This document shows, one piece after another, positions 46,760 to 55,982 of a stretch of 64,000 bases of DNA. The translations under genes and the position numbers were made by a program. How positions within the stretch are numbered: position 1 is the stretch's first letter; each line of letters starts with the position of its first letter. The stretch lies in contig NZ_CAHP01000013.1 of assembly GCF_000294655.1 (NCBI RefSeq), forward strand, positions 1 to 64,000. The letters run 5' to 3'. The stretch is from Magnetospirillum molischianum DSM 120. Its GTDB lineage: Bacteria > Pseudomonadota > Alphaproteobacteria > Rhodospirillales > Magnetospirillaceae. The notes beneath the pieces are model-generated. The model saw only the letters and a program-made list of their open reading frames with translations. It searched no databases and had not been told where the DNA came from.

Positions 46760-46851
46760 TACGGTTGTTTTGTTTTTCTTGACTGTTTTTCTCTTGAACC
46801 TATCCTCCCGTCTCGGAAGCATCGCGATACGGTGACCCGTGAGAGTGCTCG

Positions 46852-49800
46852 ATGAGTCCCCTTGACACGTCTTCATGCGAGACGGAGCCAATTCGCTATC
46901 CCGGAGCGGTCCAACCGCACGGAGCGTTGCTGGTCCTGGACGCCGAGAGCCGTACCATCGAGGCGGCGAGTGAATCGTGTCTGGCATTGTTCGGACTTCT
47001 GGCCGGAAGCCTGCTTGGCCGTCGGATCGGTCTGATCGTCGGATGGGACGTCGAGGCTGCCCTTCTCGCCCCCCAGATCGACGGGTTGGAACCGCTGGTG
47101 CCACTGGTGCTGAACGGAAAGACGCTCTATGCCCGGTCAAGCACCAACGAAGCCGGCCTGATCGTCGTCGATCTTGAAACCGCCAATCAGGAACGGGCGT
47201 CAATCCAACGCTTGATCTATAATTGCCGCCGGGATCTGGCCCGCCTGCGCCGACTGAGTGACATTCCCGAGATTACTCAGAACGCGGTTGAGATGATCCG
47301 CGACATCACCGGATTCGATCGGGTGATGCTGTATCGCTTCGACGAAGCGTGGAATGGGGCGGTGATCGCCGAAGCTCGCGCCGATGATGTTGCCGCCTAT
47401 CTCGGGCTCAACTTCCCCGCGAGCGACATTCCCCGCCAAGCCCGTGAATTGTTCCAATTAAGCAAGGTGCGGCTGATCCCCGACGTCCGCTATACCCCGT
47501 CCGGGCTGATCGCACGACGGGAAGCCCGGTCGATCGATCTGGGGCGGTCGTGTCTACGGAGCGTTTCGCCGATCCATATCGAATATCTCACCAACATGGA
47601 TGTCCGTTCGACCATGGTCGGGGCTTTGGTGGTGGAGGGAAGCCTGTGGGGACTGGTGTCGTGTCAGAACACACTGGAGCCGCGATTCTTCAGTCCAGCC
47701 GAGCGCGATACGCTGGGGTGGATGTTCGAAGACATTGCCGCTTTGGTCGAGGCGACCCAGATACGGCAGCGGCGCGAGCGGGAATATGGGCTGGCCCTTC
47801 GCCGCCGCAGACTAGTCGATGCGATGGGGGTCCATGATTTCAAGTCGCTGATGCAGCACGAGAGTCGCGCCGACCTTCTGGAAGTGGTCGGTGCCGACGG
47901 ATTCGCGCTGCTGGTCGATGAGTCGATCCAGACCATGGGAGTGACGCCCGACGCGGCCCGCATCCGGGAGTTACAGACACGGCGCAGGGAACTAGAGACC
48001 GACCCGACCTTCTTCGCGTCGAGCGCCTTGACCCGCGACCTGGGGGTAACCGAATGCAACGACGGGGTGGCGGGGGCAATCTTCGTCTCGCTGCGAGACC
48101 GGCCCGACATCACGATGATCTGGTTTCGCAACGAGCGCTATCATTCGGTGCGCTGGGCTGGCGATCCTGAACACGCGCACTTCGTCGATGAAAGCGGACG
48201 CATCTCACCACGGAAATCGTTCGCGCTCTTCCTCCAGAATATCCGAGGGCAGTCTCTGCCGTGGAGCCAGGCCGAGCTGGATTCCGCGGGGGAACTCGGT
48301 TCACTGATCGAAATCGAGGTTCAGCACCGCTACAAAACCGAACTGAACATCCTTCAGACCGTACTGTCCCGCGTCAACGAGGCGATCCTGGTGACCGAGC
48401 CGAACTTCGAGCCGGGTCAGAGCCAGAAAATCCTGTGGGTCAGTGAGACCTTCGAGCGGTTAAGTGGCTATACCGCCGAGGAACTGACGGAAATGCAGGC
48501 CGAGATCATGTTCGGCCCAAAGACCGGGGCCGCCGACCTTGCCCGCATGGGTGAACAATTCGCGCGACGGGAAGCGGTGCGGGTTGAAGTGCTGCGCCAA
48601 ACCAAGGACGGCAAGCCATTCTGGGTCGATATGGACATCCTTCCCGTCCTCGACCGCACCGGCCAGGTTGCGCAATTGATTTCAATCGAACGCGACATCA
48701 CCGCACGTCGGCAGATGGAAGAATCGCTGAGGAAACTCTCGACCGCGATCGAGCAAAGTCCGGCCTCGGTGGTGATTACCGACCTCGACGCCAAAATCGA
48801 GTATGTCAATCCGCGCTTCACCGAGGTCACCGGATACACCGCCGCCGAAGTGATCGGAAAAAACCCCCGTATCATCCAATCGCAGGAAACGCCGAGGGAA
48901 ACATTCCAGGCTCTTTGGGACAATCTGACCGGGGGAGACATCTGGAGCGGCGAGCTTCTGAACCGACGAAAGAATGGTGACCTCTACTGGGAAGAGAGCC
49001 ATATCGCCCCGGTCAAGAACCCGGATGGAATTGTCACACATTATGTCGCCGTCAATCTCGACATCACCGAGAGAAAGAACGCTGAAAAGGCATTGCGGGA
49101 GAGTGAAGCCTTCGCCAAGACCATCCTTGATTCGATCCCGGAACACATTTGCGTCCTCGATCCCCAAGGCCGCATTGTCTCCGTCAACAAGGCTTGGTGT
49201 AAATTCGCCCAAAACAACGAAGCCGTGTGGCTGGCGGAAAATGTAACGGCATTCAGTTACCGCGACATCTGCATCGCCTCAGCGGATCAGGCGGATGGAA
49301 AGGACGCGATCGACGCCTGGGCCGGGATCGAGTCGATCCTGAAGAAAACATCCGATCATTTCGTTCTCGACTACCCTTGCGACTCCCCAGACGCCCCCCG
49401 TTGGTTCCGGATGAGCGTCTACCCGATGATCGCGCCGTGCGAAGGCGCGGTGGTGGCGCACGAGAACATCACCGAACGCAAGCTCATGGAGATCAGCCTC
49501 GATAACGAGCGCACCCAATTACGCACCTTGCTTGAGACGATTCCCGATCTGGTATGGCTGAAGACACCCGAGGGGGTCTACCTGACCTGCAATACCGCGT
49601 TCGAGCAGTTCCTGGGCGCTTCCGCCGCCGAGATCGTCGGCAAGGCAGATCGTGACTTTCTCGACGACGAGCAAGCGGCGATCTTCCGGGAAAGAGACTG
49701 TGCGGCGATCGCTGCGGGAACGCCCTGTATCACCGACGAGATCATGACGTTCGCCAATGACGGCCACCGGGCTTTCATGGCGACAATCCGAACCCCGATG

Positions 49801-50628
49801 CTCGATCATTCCGGCGCACTGGTCGGCGTTCTCGGGATTGCCCGCGACATCACCGAGCGGATGGAAGCCGAGGCCAGGATCAAGGCCATCAATCTTCAAT
49901 TGGCCGACCAGGGACGCAAGCTGGAACAGCGCGTCATCGAACGCACCGAGCAATTGCGCCAGTTGGCGGTTAAGACGACGCTGGCGGAGGAACGAGAACG
50001 TCAGGCCATCGCCGCAGATCTCCACGACGATCTCGGCCAGATGCTGCATGTCGCCAAGATCAAATTGGGTACGTTGTCGAAATCCATACGAGACGGATTC
50101 TTTTCCGAGAGTTTGATCTCGGATCTGAACTCTATTCTTGCCGAAGCAAGTGGCATGGTTCGCTCGTTGACCTCCCAACTCAGCCCTCCGGTACTGAGAG
50201 AACTCGGGCTGGTGCCTGCGCTGGGATGGCTGGCCGACGAGATGGGAAGGATCTATAGCCTGGACGTCTCGGTCGAGGACGACGGTGCGTCGAAACCTCT
50301 CACCAGCGCACAATCGGCGATTTTGTTCCGTGCGGTGCGCGAACTCCTGATCAATGTCTCCAAGCACGCCCAAACCGACACGGCCGAAGTCAAGGTGAGA
50401 GCGGAAGACGGCCGGATCGTCATTACGGTGACAGACAAAGGCATTGGAATTGCGGACCCTCGATGGACAACATCGTCCCCAAAAGGCTTTGGACTGAACA
50501 GCCTGCGGGAACGCATCACTTACCTGAAAGGAGCTGTGACAATCGAGAGCAATCCGGGACACGGAACCGTGGTAACTCTGTACATGCAGTTTGAGGCTCC
50601 GCCCACTTTGATAGCAGAGGGTCTATGA
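46852..50628 (+). CDS. bphP: Bacteriophytochrome photoreceptor histidine kinase
   Basis: A 1258-residue red/far-red light sensor. Cys9 (SSCETEPIRYPG) is the biliverdin attachment site of bacteriophytochromes. PAS (about 10-110), GAF with the PASDIP motif at 189-194 and His242, and PHY with the PRKSF tongue motif near 455 form the photosensory core. Four further PAS domains span roughly 505-1010, then a HisKA_3 phosphoacceptor region (ERERQAIAADLHDDLGQML) and a HATPase (DKGIGIAD, PKGFGLNSLRERI). The NarX-type kinase end pairs with the NarL-type regulator encoded next, which overlaps by four bases. Confidence 0.95.
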   Translation: MSPLDTSSCETEPIRYPGAVQPHGALLVLDAESRTIEAASESCLALFGLLAGSLLGRRIGLIVGWDVEAALLAPQIDGLEPLVPLVLNGKTLYARSSTNEAGLIVVDLETANQERASIQRLIYNCRRDLARLRRLSDIPEITQNAVEMIRDITGFDRVMLYRFDEAWNGAVIAEARADDVAAYLGLNFPASDIPRQARELFQLSKVRLIPDVRYTPSGLIARREARSIDLGRSCLRSVSPIHIEYLTNMDVRSTMVGALVVEGSLWGLVSCQNTLEPRFFSPAERDTLGWMFEDIAALVEATQIRQRREREYGLALRRRRLVDAMGVHDFKSLMQHESRADLLEVVGADGFALLVDESIQTMGVTPDAARIRELQTRRRELETDPTFFASSALTRDLGVTECNDGVAGAIFVSLRDRPDITMIWFRNERYHSVRWAGDPEHAHFVDESGRISPRKSFALFLQNIRGQSLPWSQAELDSAGELGSLIEIEVQHRYKTELNILQTVLSRVNEAILVTEPNFEPGQSQKILWVSETFERLSGYTAEELTEMQAEIMFGPKTGAADLARMGEQFARREAVRVEVLRQTKDGKPFWVDMDILPVLDRTGQVAQLISIERDITARRQMEESLRKLSTAIEQSPASVVITDLDAKIEYVNPRFTEVTGYTAAEVIGKNPRIIQSQETPRETFQALWDNLTGGDIWSGELLNRRKNGDLYWEESHIAPVKNPDGIVTHYVAVNLDITERKNAEKALRESEAFAKTILDSIPEHICVLDPQGRIVSVNKAWCKFAQNNEAVWLAENVTAFSYRDICIASADQADGKDAIDAWAGIESILKKTSDHFVLDYPCDSPDAPRWFRMSVYPMIAPCEGAVVAHENITERKLMEISLDNERTQLRTLLETIPDLVWLKTPEGVYLTCNTAFEQFLGASAAEIVGKADRDFLDDEQAAIFRERDCAAIAAGTPCITDEIMTFANDGHRAFMATIRTPMLDHSGALVGVLGIARDITERMEAEARIKAINLQLADQGRKLEQRVIERTEQLRQLAVKTTLAEERERQAIAADLHDDLGQMLHVAKIKLGTLSKSIRDGFFSESLISDLNSILAEASGMVRSLTSQLSPPVLRELGLVPALGWLADEMGRIYSLDVSVEDDGASKPLTSAQSAILFRAVRELLINVSKHAQTDTAEVKVRAEDGRIVITVTDKGIGIADPRWTTSSPKGFGLNSLRERITYLKGAVTIESNPGHGTVVTLYMQFEAPPTLIAEGL

Positions 50629-51287
50629 CGACCATTCGCGTGATGCTGGCCGATGACCATCGCATGTTCCGCGAGGCATTGCGTGTGCCGCTGGAAGCTG
50701 AAGCCGATATCAAAATCATTGGCGAAGCCAGCACCGGAGAGGAGACCCTCTCGACCCTTGCGCAGATTTGTCCCGATGTCCTCCTCCTCGACATCGGCCT
50801 CCACGATATCAATGGTATCGATGTAGCCCGCAAAGTCGCGAAGCTGTATCCCGCCGTCCGCGTCATCGCCCTGTCCGGTTACGCCGACCGACTTTACATC
50901 GAAGAAATGTTGAAGGCCGGAGCGCGGGGCTATGTTGTTAAGTCGGCTGGGGCAGACGAACTGATCTCCGCCATCCGCTCTATTGCCGCCGGTCATAACT
51001 TTTTATCGCAAGAAGCGACCCAAGTGATGATCCAGCGCATCCAGAACGACGCCAAGGCGCTGGCTCCGCCGCCCAGCGTGATCAGCCCGCGAGAACGCGA
51101 AGTTCTCTGCCGACTGGCCAATGGGCTTCGAGCTGCTGAGATTGCAGCCAGAATGGGAATCACCGTGTCAACGGTCGAGGTCCACCGCCGCAACCTCAAA
51201 CGGAAGCTAGGCCTTCATACCACGGCGGAACTGACTCGCTACGCGATGCGCGAGGGTCTCGTCTCCGCGTATGAAACCGGAGTCTGA
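50625..51287 (+). CDS. NarL/FixJ-family response regulator paired with the phytochrome
   Basis: A 220-residue regulator: receiver domain (1-120) with acidic pocket DDH at 10-12, phosphoacceptor Asp56 (DVLLLDIGLHD) and Lys in VVKSAGADEL; LuxR-type helix-turn-helix (about 150-210, SPREREVLCRLANGLRAAEI). It overlaps bphP by four bases, so the phytochrome kinase is almost certainly its phosphodonor. The likely targets include the puc genes 1.5-2.5 kb away, an inference from position. Its last 49 bases overlap the convergent MerR-B12 gene. Confidence 0.93.
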   Translation: MTTIRVMLADDHRMFREALRVPLEAEADIKIIGEASTGEETLSTLAQICPDVLLLDIGLHDINGIDVARKVAKLYPAVRVIALSGYADRLYIEEMLKAGARGYVVKSAGADELISAIRSIAAGHNFLSQEATQVMIQRIQNDAKALAPPPSVISPREREVLCRLANGLRAAEIAARMGITVSTVEVHRRNLKRKLGLHTTAELTRYAMREGLVSAYETGV

Positions 51288-52240
51288 GGCTTATGCTCAC
51301 TTCTCCAGGCATTCAGAGCCGGAGCAACGTCGTCAAGGTCGTCCAGATAGCGCACACCAGCCATCGGCTTCAGGCGCGTCACGCCGAGACCACCGACCCA
51401 AATCTCAGTGGGAGGCTCGATTCGGCTACGCAATGTGTTCAGAAACTGGGTGGCGTTCCGTGCGGGATAGGCAATGCTGAACGACAAGCCGACGATATCG
51501 ACTTGGCAGGCATTGATTGCGGCAACCAATTCCGCCATCGGAATCTGCGCTCCCAGACGGATGCAGGAAGCGCCTTCCATCGACAACATCGCTTCTGCCA
51601 TCAGCAGGCCAATCGTATGAATTTCTCCGGGAGCCGTCGACATCAGAACACGGGGCCAGCCAGACGACCCCGAGACGGTTCTAATCGCGTCATGCAGAAC
51701 GTCGAGGACCGCTTCTGTGTAGATATGCTCCTCGAACATCCGAATATCGCCCCGCAGCCAAGCCTCGCCGACAAAGAGGGTCAGCTCGGAGAGGGTCTTG
51801 CCGATAAAATCGGTCAGCCCATCGCGGGCCCATTGCTGCTTGAACAGGTCTTTCAGGCGAGGAATATCGTGTTGCAAGACCGTATCGAGGACTTGCTGTG
51901 AAAATTCGGTCGGTTGAGATGACATGGAGGGCGAGCTTTCCCAGACCATCCGCTCCAGGGTCTTCATGTCCAGGCCGACGACCTTGCCGGGGCGCAAACC
52001 GGCCCCGATCAATCGCCGGATCATCCGCAGTTGATCGACTTGTTCCGCCGGGTAAAGCCTGTCGCCGTTTTCGTCACGATCTGGACATGGGAAGCCATAG
52101 CGGGTTTCCCACTTGCGGACGACTTCTTTGGTCAGTCCTGTCTCTTTTTCAATGGCGGCAATCGGGACCAGAGCACCCGAAGTTTCCGGCTGTCGCGGCA
52201 TCGTCGGGAGAGTGGTAATCTTTGGGGGAAATTTGGGCAA
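51239..52240 (-). CDS. MerR-type regulator with cobalamin-binding domain (CarH/LitR-like)
   Basis: A 333-residue protein: MerR winged helix (about 24-95, IAAIEKETGLTKEVVRKWET, TRYGFP), a four-helix cap (about 115-205) with EEHIYTEAVLDVL, and a Rossmann B12-binding domain with GEIHTIGLLM, which matches the E/D-x-H-x-x-G cobalamin motif. CarH and LitR proteins use adenosylcobalamin as a light sensor and repress pigment genes in the dark. Placed between a phytochrome system and LH2 genes, it is a good candidate for light control of puc. The 3' end overlaps the response regulator gene by 49 bases. Confidence 0.85.
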   Translation of the reverse strand: MPKFPPKITTLPTMPRQPETSGALVPIAAIEKETGLTKEVVRKWETRYGFPCPDRDENGDRLYPAEQVDQLRMIRRLIGAGLRPGKVVGLDMKTLERMVWESSPSMSSQPTEFSQQVLDTVLQHDIPRLKDLFKQQWARDGLTDFIGKTLSELTLFVGEAWLRGDIRMFEEHIYTEAVLDVLHDAIRTVSGSSGWPRVLMSTAPGEIHTIGLLMAEAMLSMEGASCIRLGAQIPMAELVAAINACQVDIVGLSFSIAYPARNATQFLNTLRSRIEPPTEIWVGGLGVTRLKPMAGVRYLDDLDDVAPALNAWRSEHKPQTPVSYAETRPSRIA

Positions 52241-52829
52241 AGACGATAAAGCCTCTCGTCAAGGCACAGGGCCGATGGGGGGAGCCGGCACTTAGAACTA
52301 TGAAAACGCAACTCTGCCACTGCCCAAGAGAGCATTTGCCCTCGGCAGGGGAACGTCATCAGGGTTGAGATAGACTGATCACGCACGGATATCAAGCTCC
52401 AGGGCGATTTGCCAGAGATTCTCACTTTGGCAGACATGGAAAATGGCGAAGCGCTGGCTTTGCGGGCCAATCCTGGCCTCTGGGGTCAAGTACCCCGGTG
52501 CAAAGCGATGATCGGCAGCATCTGCGCGCTTCTTTATGAAGCGGTCGGAGAAGGCGCTGACAATCAGAAAAACAATTTACGACCACGGCTGGACCGACCG
52601 TCCAACATTTCACCGTGAGCCACCAATTGAAAAACACACCGCCGCTGTCGGGTCTCACCCTGAGAAATGTCGGCAGGGAGTAAAACCCAACAGCGGAATA
52701 TCAGGACAAAAGACAATTGCCAGCCACGACGGCGGGGCCGAAATCTGCCCTGGCAAGCTGGACCGCTTTCTATTGTGAATAGCCCCCCATTCACAACAGG
52801 ACGTGATGATCTCCAGCCTGACTGTCGAT
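52241..52829. other. Region between puc genes and the MerR-B12 gene
   Basis: 589 bases without a supported gene. A minus-strand frame at 52576-52379 stays open for 65 codons and has protein-like text (FSDRFIKKRADAADHRFAPG) but no ATG or GTG start. A hairpin TGTGAAT/ATTCACA lies at 52776-52797, just after the last puc gene, with a C-rich loop, and may stop or stabilise the puc transcript. Confidence 0.4.
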
Positions 52830-53003
52830 TTACTTCGTGGCGTGCTTCGCGGCCGACGTGGCCAGGAAGTTGTAGCCCGGCACGCTGAGAACGTAGGTGT
52901 GGACGGCCAGCGCGGTAACCAGCGCAACAATCCAGATCACGGGAAGCCAGGTCGACGGGTTGATGACCAACCAAATCTTATAGTCGTCTTTGGGATTGCT
53001 CAT
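52830..53003 (-). CDS. pucA: Light-harvesting 2 alpha polypeptide, second copy
   Basis: A 57-residue membrane protein starting [20 protein letters not shown], followed by one transmembrane helix with the bacteriochlorophyll-binding histidine in [10 protein letters not shown] and a C-terminal tail [13 protein letters not shown]. The start at 53003 has GGGG upstream. Close match to LH2 alpha of R. molischianum, with Tyr and Phe in the tail where the known molischianum protein has Ser and Trp. Forms the inner ring of LH2 with its beta partner 29 bases upstream. Confidence 0.95.
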   Translation of the reverse strand: MSNPKDDYKIWLVINPSTWLPVIWIVALVTALAVHTYVLSVPGYNFLATSAAKHATK

Positions 53004-53032
53004 GTGAATTCCCCTAAAATATTGGAGCGGGC

Positions 53033-53173
53033 TCAAAACCAAGGCTTCCAAACCCACACCAGCACATGGGCGGCGAGAGCGAAAACGAGGAAGGTCAGGA
53101 AGGCGGTCTGGAACTGGCTATGGACTTCCACAGCTTCCTGTTCAGTCAGTCCCGACAAGCTTCTTTCAGCCAT
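53033..53173 (-). CDS. pucB: Light-harvesting 2 beta polypeptide, second copy
   Basis: A 46-residue protein: [20 protein letters not shown], a membrane helix, and the conserved end [13 protein letters not shown] with the B850 histidine. A second histidine (EVHSQF) matches a site near the cytoplasmic face. It differs from the first copy at several positions in the helix ([12 protein letters not shown] versus FSAFLILAAVAH). Too short for usual gene finders; the reading frame, start context and family match make it secure. Confidence 0.95.
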   Translation of the reverse strand: MAERSLSGLTEQEAVEVHSQFQTAFLTFLVFALAAHVLVWVWKPWF

Positions 53174-53238
53174 GTCTCAATCTCCGAAATTTAGGAGGGG
53201 TCAAACACCCCCCTGAACTACACGGCACTGAATGGAAA

Positions 53239-53275
53239 CGGGCGGCGCTGAGAAACAAAGCTCAATCACCGCCCG
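53239..53275 (-). terminator. Intercistronic stem-loop between the two pucBA pairs
   Basis: Outer arms CGGGCGG and CCGCCCG with an inner TTGAG/CTCA pairing form a strong stem-loop 36 bases after the first pucA stop. In purple bacteria such stem-loops protect pucBA messages and attenuate downstream genes; that role is inferred here. Confidence 0.6.
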
Positions 53276-53310
53276 CACCCATCGGTAAAATCCCCTCAAA
53301 AGAGAGGAAT

Positions 53311-53484
53311 TTACTTCGTGGCAACCTTCGCGGCGGCAGAGGCCAGGAAGTTGTAGCCCGGCACGCTGAGGACGAAGGTGTGCACGGCCAGCGCGGTCGC
53401 GAGAACGACGATCCAGATCACCGGCAGCCAGGTCGAGGGATTGATGACCAGCCAGATCTTGTAGTCGTCTTTCGGATTGCTCAT
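53311..53484 (-). CDS. pucA: Light-harvesting 2 alpha polypeptide, first copy
   Basis: A 57-residue protein from ATG at 53482-53484: the same [20 protein letters not shown] start as the second copy, helix with [10 protein letters not shown], and tail [17 protein letters not shown]. It differs from the other alpha mainly at a few helix and tail residues (Phe for Tyr after the histidine). This pair lies nearest the long upstream region and probably has the main puc promoter. Confidence 0.95.
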   Translation of the reverse strand: MSNPKDDYKIWLVINPSTWLPVIWIVVLATALAVHTFVLSVPGYNFLASAAAKVATK

Positions 53485-53539
53485 GGAAAAGTTCCCCCAG
53501 AATAGAAAGTCAGAATTTAGAAGTCAGGATCCTGTCGGA

Positions 53540-53680
53540 TCAGAACCAGGGCTTCCAAACCCAAACCAGCACGTGCGCGACGGCGGCGAGGATCAGGAAG
53601 GCGCTGAAGGTGGTCTTGAACTGATCGTGGAATTCGACAGCTTCTTCTTCGGTCAGGCCCGACAAGGTTCTCTCAGCCAT
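53540..53680 (-). CDS. pucB: Light-harvesting 2 beta polypeptide, first copy
   Basis: A 46-residue protein starting MAERTLSGLTEEEAVEFHDQ at 53680 after GGAGAAG, with helix [22 protein letters not shown] split at its conserved histidine. Closely matches LH2 beta of R. molischianum. A longer frame to 53758 is open but lacks support. Precedes the first pucA by 55 bases. Confidence 0.95.
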   Translation of the reverse strand: MAERTLSGLTEEEAVEFHDQFKTTFSAFLILAAVAHVLVWVWKPWF

Positions 53681-54857
53681 GTTGTCTTCTCCAGTGTTGT
53701 GGCTGGGCTGCACTTTCATGCTGTACCCACCCCTCATTAACGTTGGGTAATGTTGCACTGGCCGCGATGGCTGTCAATCGAATTTGTCCAAGACAGAATT
53801 TTTATTAGAGGCCGCAGACTCCGACAGAATGCCTGCAACAGCCACTCTCCTAATAAAAATTTACCAATGTGACTTTTATAAACTTTAAGTTGGCTTTTTC
53901 GTCCGCGCGGAAATCGCACTAATATGTTGAAATAAATAAGAAATATTAATTCAATCGAACAGAGAGACCAAACGATGAGAGAGGAAAACCCCTCTGCATC
54001 ACTCCACCTCAGGAGGAAGCCCACGCTGTACGGGACACGGAACCCTCTGTCATTTTGTATATAACAAAAAGACATTGGAATGAGGGCGTCAGAGTGATGA
54101 TGAGGCGGCGCTCGCATGGGCGGATAAAATCACGCCTTACAAACTAAACGAACGGGACCGAGCAAGTCCCGTTCGCACTTAGGGGTATCTTATACTACAA
54201 GCACACCAAAATACTGACGAACAAAACTTCGAAACGCCAGTCTTCGTAACTCTATAACAATCGAGCCACGGTAACCCCAATTAAAAAAGAACACAGAAAA
54301 TTAAATTTAATTTCTACACGCTCAATTCGAACTAAATTCTCATTCCCGTTGTTCAATGAACGGATCATGACACTGCGATTCGCCGCCGTCAACATTTTTT
54401 GTCTAGGACAGAAAATTTCAGAATACGTTATTCCGAACGCACAGAACGGCAAGAGATCGCCTGACAGCACCCTATCAACCGATACCCCTCCGACATAAAC
54501 GACGAATTTTCACTCACAAAATACGAACATACTCTTGTTATTAAAAGATTTAATGGAATTGACCCGTCCATCTTTATGTCAATCACACGGATCTCCCCCT
54601 CCCTTCTCGATCCCCTTTCCAATCCACTCCGCTTCCCGTTTTTGTCCATGACACGTTCGAAGCCCGACACTCCGATTAAGATAAGGATGGCTACGACAGA
54701 TCGTCGCCACCTCCTGATGCCGTAAAATATGAACAAATATAAATTTTGGCCGATGGCAATTAATTATATAACTATAATTTAAATTAATTTACTTGGATAA
54801 AATATCTCGAAATTGATCTTGATTAAGTAGATTGACCTCACAACCCAATACAAACGC
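53681..54857. promoter_or_regulatory. AT-rich non-coding region upstream of puc with repeated TGTCNNNGACA palindromes
   Basis: 1.18 kb without a credible gene between puc and the ABC exporter; small frames at 53737-54117, 54252-54470 and 54428-54736 show no domain. Three matches to TTGTC-N3-GACA occur: 53784-53795 (CAA spacer), 54399-54410 (TAG) and 54642-54653 (CAT). The first lies 105 bases before the pucB start. The spacing is not the TGT-N12-ACA of classic PpsR sites. A light- or redox-dependent regulator binding here is inferred. Confidence 0.45.
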
Positions 54858-55982
54858 TCAGGCCATATTCGTCATCGCCTTGCGGAAATACCATAAGGTC
54901 ACGCTAAAAAATCCAGCTCCAATGACGAACAGCCCCAGCAATTGTGACCACACCACATCGAATCCGGCCCCACGATACAGAATCGATTGAGCCAGGATGA
55001 CGAAGTGGGTGGTCGGCGCGAGCATCATCAGATCCTGGACAAGCTCGGGCATGCTGTCGCGGGCCGTCAGACCGCCAGACAGGACCTGAAGCGGAATCAG
55101 GATCAGGATCATAACGATACCGAATTGCTGCATCGAGCGGGCGATGGTCCCGATCAGGATGCCAAGCGCGGTCGTAGCAAAGATGTTGAGAGCAGCCCCG
55201 AACAGAAACAGCGGAATCGATCCCGCGATCGGGATACCCAACACGCCTCGTGCCATGATGAGCAGCGAGCAGCTTGCCGCCAGCAACACCACCAGTCCCA
55301 TCGACCAGATTTTGGCCGCCATGATTTCAAACGGGGATACCGGCATCGCCAATAGATGCTCGATCGTCCCCCGCTCGCGCTCGCGGATCAACGCGGCCCC
55401 GGTCAAAATGATCGAGAGCATCGTCACATTGTTGATGATCTCCATCACCGCGCCGAACCAGGATTCGGTCAGCGTTGGGTTATAGCGGGCACGCAGCACG
55501 AGATCGACCGGCGCCGGGGGGGCGGGACGGTCACGGCGCAGGAACGTCGTTACCTCCTGAACCACCATCGCCTGAATATAGGCGCTGCCGGTAAAGGCCT
55601 GACTGACCCGGTTGGCATCGACGTTGAGCTGAACGCTAGGGCGTCGCCCCGCCAGCAGATCGCTTTGAAAATCAGGGGGGATGTCGAGAATAAAGGTATA
55701 GGTTCCCTCGTCCAGGCCGGGATCGAGCCGAGCCAGGGAAATCATCTCGGGCCGCTGGAAATGCGGCGGATAGAACGCGCTGGCGATCCGCGCCGACAGC
55801 GGCGATGCGTCCTCGTCGATAATCGCGATCGGCGCGTTATGCAGCGTTTCCGGCATCACCGTCGCCGCGACATAAATCCCCAGGCTGAAGACGTAGAGAA
55901 TCAGCACCAGCATGATCCGGTCGCTGGCCAGACTGCGCAATTCCTTGACGCCCAACCGGGCGATGGTCGCGAACGATGACAC
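54858..55982 (-). CDS. ABC-2 type exporter permease (YhhJ-like)
   Basis: A 374-residue permease: N-terminal membrane anchor (RIMLVLILYVFSLGIYVAAT), a large periplasmic domain (about 45-175), then five membrane helices including the ABC-2 signature region GTIEHLLAMPVSPFEIMAAK. It pairs with the permease half of the fused ABC protein encoded immediately upstream (stop and start one base apart). Last gene of the four-gene exporter operon. Confidence 0.9.
   Translation of the reverse strand: MSSFATIARLGVKELRSLASDRIMLVLILYVFSLGIYVAATVMPETLHNAPIAIIDEDASPLSARIASAFYPPHFQRPEMISLARLDPGLDEGTYTFILDIPPDFQSDLLAGRRPSVQLNVDANRVSQAFTGSAYIQAMVVQEVTTFLRRDRPAPPAPVDLVLRARYNPTLTESWFGAVMEIINNVTMLSIILTGAALIRERERGTIEHLLAMPVSPFEIMAAKIWSMGLVVLLAASCSLLIMARGVLGIPIAGSIPLFLFGAALNIFATTALGILIGTIARSMQQFGIVMILILIPLQVLSGGLTARDSMPELVQDLMMLAPTTHFVILAQSILYRGAGFDVVWSQLLGLFVIGAGFFSVTLWYFRKAMTNMA

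Noticed and set aside
53700-53800. Classic PpsR site (TGT-N12-ACA) before puc
   Set aside because: The closest candidates have the wrong spacing (3, 13 or 18 bases); only the short palindromes are reported.
53737-54736. Small frames in the puc-exporter gap as hypothetical proteins
   Set aside because: AT-rich translation with no domain, no ribosome site and mutual overlap.
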